A stretch of DNA of 64,000 bases from Melieria omissa. Taxonomy: Eukaryota; Arthropoda; Insecta; Diptera; Ulidiidae. The position numbers were made by a program, and so were the translations under genes. Of this stretch, positions 57,430 through 64,000 are shown piece after piece. The stretch lies in NCBI GenBank assembly GCA_963971225.1, contig OZ020269.1, positions 88,809,783 to 88,873,782 of the forward strand, in the 5' to 3' direction. Below the pieces are notes generated by a model, which worked only from the letters and a program-made list of their open reading frames with translations, did not search any database and had not been told where the DNA came from. Within the stretch, counting starts at the first letter, position 1. Every line of letters begins with the position of its first letter.

Positions 57430-58885
57430 ATCTGTGTTATAGAAAAGCGACATAAGGGAGCTGATATTGCTAGAAATACCAAAATTTCTATTCATTTATT
57501 TTTAATTAATTCTTGTTAAATTAATCTATTAATTCTTATTCAAATAATATTTTCCCTTGTACTCGTTTGTATATTTGGAGGGGGTTGGGGGGTGAACTAC
57601 ACTTTGGTCAGCTAGTAAAAATCATACAAAAAAAAATTCCCTACCTCACACACATACATATTCCCCTCTGCAGCGTCCTTTTGCTGCATACCGTTACATT
57701 TCATCCGAATTATTTTTATGCCACAAATAATCATAAAACTAAAACGTTTTATTAACTGTGCGCATTTTCCAAAACAATTCAAAACGCATAAACGCAAATT
57801 GCCAACAACACATCACACACACACACACACACACAACCGCACTTGACCTCAACTAACGCCACCTTTGACCATTTATGCGCGCAGCATAATTCGATTTTAT
57901 TGGAAATTATTGCAAAAAAGCCAACACGCCGCAAAGCCTAAAAAGGCAACAAAACGAAGCAACAAATATGCCGAAATTGCCTGGCAAAACGAATTTGTAC
58001 AACAACAACAACACAAACATTGCACATACGCATCGGCATTGGGCTTTTCACAATTTTCAACACCAGACACACAAACAAACAAATTGACCACTGACCCGGT
58101 GGGTGAGTGGGGGAACCAAGAAAGAGTTGCACGCGTGCTGCAATTTTCCAAACAAGTTTTCAAATTTTCTCCCATAACTGCCGAATGATGATTGAAATTT
58201 ATTGAAATTGCATTAAATGCCGATTGACCCGAGCGATTTTGTTTCAAATTTACTTTTTGTTGATTTCGGTTTTTATTCTTTCGTAGGCATTTCTCTTTGT
58301 TTTTGGCAGTAAAATGTTTTTGGCCGGCAGTGTTTTCTTGCCCGACGCCTAAGCTGCGTGGAAATTGGGTTATGTTGCGATGCAAAACACTGGTCCTTTC
58401 ATTTGCGTTTATTGCCATTTTTATGTTGATTTGGCAATTTTTGGGCAGTTTGACCATTTAGCAAAAACTTTCAATCGTCGACTGCCTGTCGTTAGCATAT
58501 TTTTTGATATTCGTTTCTCGCACGCGCGTTTCCCCCTTTTGTGGTCAGTTATTTTTTATGCCCAATCCTTGGCTCATCCTTATCTCTCGCTTTATCGCGT
58601 TGTGCATATTATCGCTTTTATTGCAAAACGAAAGTGTAGTTTATATGTGGAATGAATGTGCGCACGAAGTGTGTGTGTGTGGAATTTTAATATTTCCGCA
58701 TATGATTTGGCAGCATCAAATTGCATTGTTGGTGTGATTCTGTTTTGGGTTTTATTAAGAAAGTAAGTGTAGCCATTGAACGAAACATGCTTAGTATCAA
58801 AGTTACTTATATCAGTTCAGGCAGTAAAGAATTTATACGAACGTTTATATGAATACAAAAATGATTATTAAAAAAATATTAAAAT
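57430..58885. other. Noncoding; mixed-complexity DNA at 57640-58740
   Basis: A (CA)n tract at about 57812-57833 sits in a balanced-composition block. Long opposed frames (57865-58188 plus, 57897-58457 minus) are shadows of each other with no domain. Possibly intronic or regulatory. Confidence 0.4.
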
Positions 58886-58890
58886 TAATA

Positions 58891-60161
58891 GGAGTACCGG
58901 TTAATTCATGCGGTTTTCTAACAGATGGCGTAACTTGATTTTGTGAACAGTGATTCACCTTTCCAAATATGTGTTGGAAAGCTATTGTCGTATAGTTTCA
59001 GAATCAGTATGTGTCATTTAGCTGGAGCGTAAACAACAATATTTTTTTTAACTCTGAAAATGTCGAATTCGAATAAAGTGTTTTTGCGGAGAGTACTTCT
59101 TCCTTACTTCAATATGAAGAAAAAGGCTGCCGAAAGTCATCGTATTTTGGTGGAAGTGTATGGTGTGCATGCTTTAGTTGAGCGTACGTGCCAGAAGTGG
59201 TTTGCACGGTTTAAAAGTGGCAATTTTGACTTGGAGGACGATGAACGGCCCAGACAGCCAAAAAAGGTTGAAGATCACGAATTGGAGACATTTCTCGACC
59301 AAGATCCATCCCAAACGCAAGAAGAACTTGCAAAATCACTTGGCGTCGCTCAACAAACCATTTCCGATCGTCTAAAAGCAATGGGAATGATCCGGAAGGA
59401 AGACCATTGGGTGCCGTATGAATTGAAGCCAAGAGACGTCGAACGCCGATTTTTCACGTGTGAACAACTGCTTCAACGGCACAAAAGAAACAATTTTTTG
59501 CATCGAATTGTCACTGGCGATGAAAAGTCCATTACGATAATCCAAAACGTCGGGCAACGTATGGATACCGCGGCCATGCATCATCATCGACGGCCGTTCA
59601 GAATATTCATAGCCTGAAGGTTATGCTGTGTATTTGGTGGGACCAGCTGGGTGTGATCTATTATGAGCTGTTGCAACCGAATGAAACGATCACAGGGGAA
59701 GTCTACCGACGACAATTGATGCATTTGAGCCGAGCAATGCGCGAAAAACGACTGGAATATGAACAAAGGCACGGCAAGGTAATTTTGCAACATGACAATG
59801 CTCGGCCACATGTTGCACAGGTCGTCAAAACCTACCTTGAAACGCTCAATTGGGATGTCCTACCCCACCCGCCGTATAGTCCAGACCTTGCGCCATCCGA
59901 TTACTATGTCTTCCGATCAATGCAACATGGCCTGGCTGACCAGCACTTCTCCAATTATGAAGAAATCAAAAATTGAATCGATTCGTGGATAGCGGAAAAG
60001 CCGGCCGAATTTTTCAGAAAGGGTATTCGTGAATTGCCAGAAAAATGGGAAAAAGATATAGCTAGTGATGGACAATACTTTGAATATTAAATTTATAACA
60101 ATTTTTTCACAATAAAGGTTCAATTTTCCTAAAAAAAAACGCACGAATTAACCGGTACCCC
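58891..60161 (+). mobile_element. Near full-length mariner element
   Basis: 1271 bp, the usual mariner length. Terminal inverted repeats GG-x-GTACCGGTTAATTC-x-TGCG are flanked by TA at 58889-58890 and 60162-60163. One transposase ORF with few lesions fills the interior, so it is by far the youngest-looking mariner here. Confidence 0.93.
59060..60090 (+). pseudogene. mariner transposase with one frameshift and one nonsense codon
   Basis: Starts at the ATG 59060 (M-S-N-S-N) and reads through the N-terminal helix-turn-helix domains (about residues 1-125), the W-V-P-Y-E-L linker, and the G-D-E-K motif with the first catalytic Asp near 59520. Just after it about 4 bp appear to be missing (near 59530), shifting the frame. 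The correct frame continues from about 59540 and contains H-D-N-A-R-P-H (second Asp, near 59793) and P-Y-S-P-D-L-A-P-S-D (third Asp), with 34 residues between: DD34D. A TGA at 59974-59976 replaces a probable Trp codon. The family C-terminus ends at the TAA 60088-60090. Two lesions in about 345 codons mean inactive but recent. It is about as close to the 35.1-kb transposase as separate mariner lineages are. Confidence 0.9.
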
Positions 60162-60390
60162 TATTAAAAATTATTTTGTAAATATTTTCAATTTCAAAAT
60201 ATTTCTTAAAAACAAAAGAGATCATTAAAAAATATTAAAATTATTACTAAAAATCCTTTTGCGAATATTTTCAATTTCGAAATATTTATTAAAGACAAAA
60301 ATTGATTCTGAAATATCAACAAATATTCTGGTAAGTATTTTGAAGTATGAACTGTGAAATGTTGTTTTTGGCATGAATGAAAGCATAGCA

Positions 60391-61454
60391 TTATCTGATT
60401 CCATACCTGGATTTTGATTCGCGCGCACTTACCTCCTTTCCCTCAAGGGAAGAATGGGGACTTACAAGTGTGACAAGAGACGCCTCCATCACCATCTTCA
60501 CAGATGGTTCTAAGATGGAGGAAGGTACAGGAGCTGGTCTCCACTCAGATGTACTAGGGGCTCAACGGTCTTTCAGACTCCCGGACCTCTGTAGCATCTT
60601 TCAGGCGGAGATTTATGCAATCCGGAAAGCTGCTGAATTAATCCGCGACAGCGGATTATCACCCACGGATATCACAATCTGTGTGGATAGTCAGGCAGCC
60701 CTTAAAGTGCTGGAATCAGCGACTGTGAAATCAAAGGTAGTGCAGAGTTGTCGCAGTGCACTTCGCGGCATCGGACATCACCGAGTCACTCTCTGCTGGG
60801 TTCCGGGCCACTCTGGAGTGGCAGGAAACGAGGCAGCGGATGAGATGGCAAGAAAGGGGGTCGCCCTGCCTCTCACCGAAGTGGATAACTCTGTGCTCCC
60901 TCCGATATCTGCCCTGTATTTGCGTATGGACAGGTTGAGCAAAACTTACATCGAGTCCTCATGGCGGAGCAGAACTGATTGCAGTACCTGCCGGGCAATA
61001 TGGCCTTCCCTTTCCGTGAGGAAAACACGATATGTACTGTCCCTGAGTCGAACCTCTATTAGGCAGCTTGTTGGAGTCATCACTGGACACTGCGCCATTG
61101 GATCTATGCTGGTCAAATGGTGCCTCTCGTCCAGTGATGTCTGCAGAAGCTGTGTAGATGAGGAAGAAGTGGAAACGATCCAACACTACCTGTGCCACTG
61201 CCCGGCTCTGCAGGAACGCCGACTCCGTACCTTGGGGTCAAGGTTCCTGGTAAACTTGGCCTGCGCAGCAGTAGTTGAAATATCGGATCTACTCTCCTTC
61301 ATCAAGAGGTCGAATTGGTTTGCCCCGAACTGAGAGCCACTGGTTAGCTCCGGAATCTTCCATGAAGGGATTCACAATGAGCCATTTTGGCCTCCGAGTG
61401 GAAGTGCTGCCCTTGGGACGCACACACCCTTCCCTACCTAACCTAACCTAACCT
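60391..61454 (+). mobile_element. 5'-truncated LINE with perfect target duplication
   Basis: Flanked by the 11-bp repeat aaagcatagca at 60380-60390 and 61455-61465. The insert contains the 3' end of ORF2 (RNase H domain), a 3' UTR of about 100 bp, and a (CCTAA)n tail (about 61433-61454). Truncation upstream of RNase H is the usual result of incomplete target-primed reverse transcription. It lies about 220 bp beyond the mariner at 58891-60161. Confidence 0.9.
60470..61333 (+). CDS. LINE ORF2 C-terminal fragment: intact RNase H domain and zinc knuckle
   Basis: 287 codons open to the stop at 61331-61333; the frame probably begins further upstream in the truncated LINE. The RNase H core is complete: the four acidic catalytic residues are D12 (F-T-D-G-S), E47 (F-Q-A-E-I-Y-A), D73 (C-V-D-S-Q-A) and D124 (G-N-E-A-A-D), with W-V-P-G-H at 110-114. 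A C-x2-C-x10-H-x4-C knuckle (C225, C228, H239, C244) follows, and the tail resembles I/R1/LOA-type elements. No reverse transcriptase remains, so the piece cannot retrotranspose by itself. The lack of any stop suggests a young insertion. The start shown is not a true initiator. Confidence 0.88.
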   Translation: MTRDASITIFTDGSKMEEGTGAGLHSDVLGAQRSFRLPDLCSIFQAEIYAIRKAAELIRDSGLSPTDITICVDSQAALKVLESATVKSKVVQSCRSALRGIGHHRVTLCWVPGHSGVAGNEAADEMARKGVALPLTEVDNSVLPPISALYLRMDRLSKTYIESSWRSRTDCSTCRAIWPSLSVRKTRYVLSLSRTSIRQLVGVITGHCAIGSMLVKWCLSSSDVCRSCVDEEEVETIQHYLCHCPALQERRLRTLGSRFLVNLACAAVVEISDLLSFIKRSNWFAPN

Positions 61455-61837
61455 AAAGCATAGCAGATTACCACATCCGAGAGCTGACGTTATCCGTTCT
61501 CATTGTTAGAGCTACCACCCCACCTTCAAGAACTTTTAATTCTATATGTAGTTAATTATCGTAATATATGGTCAGTAAAATATATTTTGATACCAAATTG
61601 TTTGATTAGTATTTTAATTAATGCAAATACTTTGAAGGAAAGCCTGATTTCACTCAGAACAAAAACAACCTAGTTTGAATTTAAAAAATATAAAAAGAAA
61701 AAACTTTAATTTTTAAAAAAGTTTTACCTGGAAGCCCTATTACGATTTTATTCGAGACAGACAATTATGATTGGTCAACGGTTTTGCTTGAATTTTTCGT
61801 GAATTTTAAATTCAATTATTATCTAAAAACCGCAACC

Positions 61838-62345
61838 TGCAGGCTTCACATCTATTGGGTGCCGGGGCATAAAGACATAGATGGAAATGAGATATTTGGG
61901 CACAATTGCCAAAAGAGGAGTCGGTCTTTCAGCTGGACATGATGCCACTTCCCACCTTCTACAAACACTTAGAGCATAGCATGAATGGAAAGGCAGAGGC
62001 TAGGTGAAACTTCGTGATTGGACTATCTCGATCAGACTGTAGAGCCGTCATAGACGTATTGACGGCACGGCATGCACGTAGCAGTTCATGCGCATTGGAT
62101 GGGTTTGACGGATAAGGAAAGACAAAGCTCTGGCGACATTACCTCTGCTTCTGCCCCGCCATCTCAAGACAACAACTAATCTTAGGGCCACACGAGTTCG
62201 CCGGACTAGAGGAAAGAAGGCCTAAATCGCTTGCTGAAAAGAACTTGTACTCTCTCGGATCATTACTACAACTTATAAATGGAGAATCTGGCATTACTAC
62301 AGACCCAATAAGGGTCTATGTGTGGCCAACCAGTTATACGTAAAA
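61838..62345 (+). pseudogene. Older LINE RNase H remnant
   Basis: Near 61850-61900 the plus strand encodes Y-W-V-P-G-H-K-x-I-x-G-N-E, the RNase H signature. Later pieces (W-R-H-Y-L-C-F-C-P-A-I near 62135, S-L-L-Q-L-I near 62260) match the knuckle and tail. The 3' region has ACAGACCCAATAAGGGTCTATGTG. Frameshifts and stops throughout. It is a different subfamily from the LINE 400 bp upstream. Confidence 0.7.
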
Positions 62346-62349
62346 CGTG

Positions 62350-64000
62350 ATTTTCTACAAAAATAAGATTGAAGTATTGAAATGCATTTCGTTCATTTCG
62401 AAAATTGGTGTTAAAAAGTGTTTTTTTCCAAAAATAGAAGAGACGAATTTTTGGCACAATCTAGCGATACGAACTACGACTACTTTGGCCAGCAATGCTT
62501 GCCTATACTAAATGGTCGCCTATTCTAGAGCGAAAACGTAGCAATTTTTGTATAACGCATCTGATTTCGTTGACCAAAAACAATGCATAGTCACCTTGTT
62601 ACCACGCAGGAGCGACTATATTCATACGTGACCATACGAATGTATACTAAGCTGTTTGTGTATGTACTAAGTATATGTATGTATGTACATATGTAAGTAT
62701 ATGCTATCACTAGTTGACTCTTATAAGTATACGAGAGCGCAACTGACTAGTGGAAAATTTTATTTTGCAGCTAATTACATGCGTCAATATTTGACAAATG
62801 TCATTCGCAAATGATCAATACGCGTAGACGAGTACACTTGTGTCACAACTGTGTATAGATAGATGGCGCTGTCAAATAATTTTGTCACCGAACCAACCAA
62901 TTGTGCAGCTATCTGATGAAGACACGTCGCACACGAGTTGTTAAAAACAAAAATAATCAAGCAACAACAAAACAAAAAACAATGGCCACAAACCAAAAAA
63001 ACATATATGAAAATATTTATGTCAAAATCGCTGTCAATCAGAAGACAATCACCGGGCAAACACAAACGCGCCTAATGACGTTTCCAAGCCATGATTGGCA
63101 ATTAATGAGCCATCAAACTAAACGCACTGACACTCGTAGTGGGTAATTAATTAAATGGAATGGAATTAATTAAATGAAGGTGAGAATTGGCTGATTGAAG
63201 TGTTGTGAAGATTTTCTAAAACATGAAGAACTGCACATTGCAATTAATTTTAGGGCAGAGCAACCTTAATGACAGTTGTGTAGTTGGTTAGTTTTGGGTT
63301 AGTGCTGACTTTTTACGATTAAAAACCATTTAGGTGGCTTTTAGAGTTCAAATTAACTGCACGAAAATGCACGGAAGGAAGTGTTTGGCGCCAAGTTTAA
63401 CTGAAACCAAGAAGGATTGATACATGTAGGGGTTCAAGTCAGTTATGGTTGAGGGGTAATTTTGTTTGGGGACAACTTTGTTATAAATTCAAATGTTATG
63501 GTCAATTTTGTGTGATTGGCGCTCTTCTTGCTTGGGGAAATTTTGTAAGAAGTTGTGGAGCAGCGATATTTTACATTTTTGTATAACACTTTACTCTCTG
63601 CGCAGTTTTGAGGCGCGGCGCATGCGTGAGTCAATCCGAGAGATTGCAAGAGAACGATTCCGAGTCACAGTTGGAGGGTTGGTTGGGGTTTTGATTGTAT
63701 GCGCCGTACTACAAAATATGCTACATGTGTATTTGTGGGTGTCGGGCGTGGGCCGGGAATGGGTTTGTTTACTAACAAAGTCGAGAAAATGCAAAAACAA
63801 AGCGTCACAACAGGATTTACCCCTTTTTGAGCGATGAAGCGAGCAATTCACTACGCATTGCAATGCAAATGCACAACACTTGTTGCGTCGCAGGGTGAAG
63901 CCTTCGAGTGGCAGCTGGTTGTAGGTTGTAGTTTTAACAAATCTCAACCCAATTATAAATGTGTATGCGTTTTGAAAATTCTTATATATGTATACTACTT
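62350..64000. other. Noncoding; mixed-complexity DNA to the window end
   Basis: Contains ATGTATGTATGTACATATGT-type repeats near 62680 and balanced-composition DNA at 62750-63130 and 63590-63930. No convincing exon was identified; opposed frames at 63493-63947 are shadows. Confidence 0.4.

Noticed and set aside
57865..58457. Opposed frames of 107 and 186 codons
   Set aside because: They overlap on opposite strands in CAA-rich and mixed DNA, with no recognisable family.
61430..61457. (CCTAA)n run as an interstitial arthropod telomere repeat
   Set aside because: It sits exactly between a LINE 3' UTR and the target duplication, so it is the LINE tail. Flies are also known to lack TTAGG telomeres.
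1..64000. CRISPR array, bacterial operon or phage system
   Set aside because: No short direct repeats with unique spacers, no ribosome-binding-site-led gene clusters, and clear eukaryotic transposon content.

Overview
The window looks like nuclear DNA from a dipteran, most probably a tephritid fruit fly or another acalyptrate with a large, transposon-rich genome. The evidence is AT-rich intergenic DNA, long CAA/TTG triplet runs, (AGGTT)n-led repeats, several mariner lineages, and one single-copy gene whose product closely matches Drosophila Windbeutel. The species cannot be fixed from the sequence. There are no bacterial-style operons.

Only one cellular protein-coding gene is supported: a windbeutel/ERp29-like ER chaperone on the minus strand (32023-32808). 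It is uninterrupted from signal peptide to ER-retention-like tail. A 2.3-kb polypyrimidine satellite (polypurine on the gene's sense strand) abuts its 3' side. A 5' region with GAGA-like CT runs lies upstream.

Almost everything else that can be recognised is mobile DNA. From left to right: a decayed insect errantivirus env-like remnant split by two tRNA-derived SINEs with clear 12-bp target duplications (2.57-5.13 kb); a composite repeat with a 137-bp tandem core and a perfect 21-bp palindrome (7.4-9.3 kb, second copy 21.8-22.65 kb); MITEs of several families (11-26 kb); the polypyrimidine block and windbeutel (29.7-33.4 kb); a MITE holding an internally deleted mariner (34.9-36.1 kb); a DD41D-type IS630/Tc1-mariner deletion derivative (36.7-37.6 kb); a MITE holding another TIR element (37.7-39.0 kb); a TIR transposon filled with an (ATTC)n array (44.2-45.7 kb); a decayed piggyBac element (47.5-49.1 kb); three further mariner copies (53.0, 55.9 and 58.9 kb); and a 5'-truncated LINE with an intact RNase H domain and a perfect 11-bp target duplication (60.4-61.5 kb).

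The unifying pattern is a set of TTAA-flanked elements. At least six terminal types share TTAA target duplications, and three share the terminus CCCTTTCG. The piggyBac transposase remnant in the same window belongs to the right superfamily to have mobilised them. Paralogous empty sites inside the window confirm several insertions. No cellular system new to biology is claimed. The most unusual items are the TTAA-MITE radiation, the ATTC array inside a transposon, the polypyrimidine satellite beside windbeutel, the two mosaic SINEs, and a 947-bp element that repeats its own terminal motif internally.
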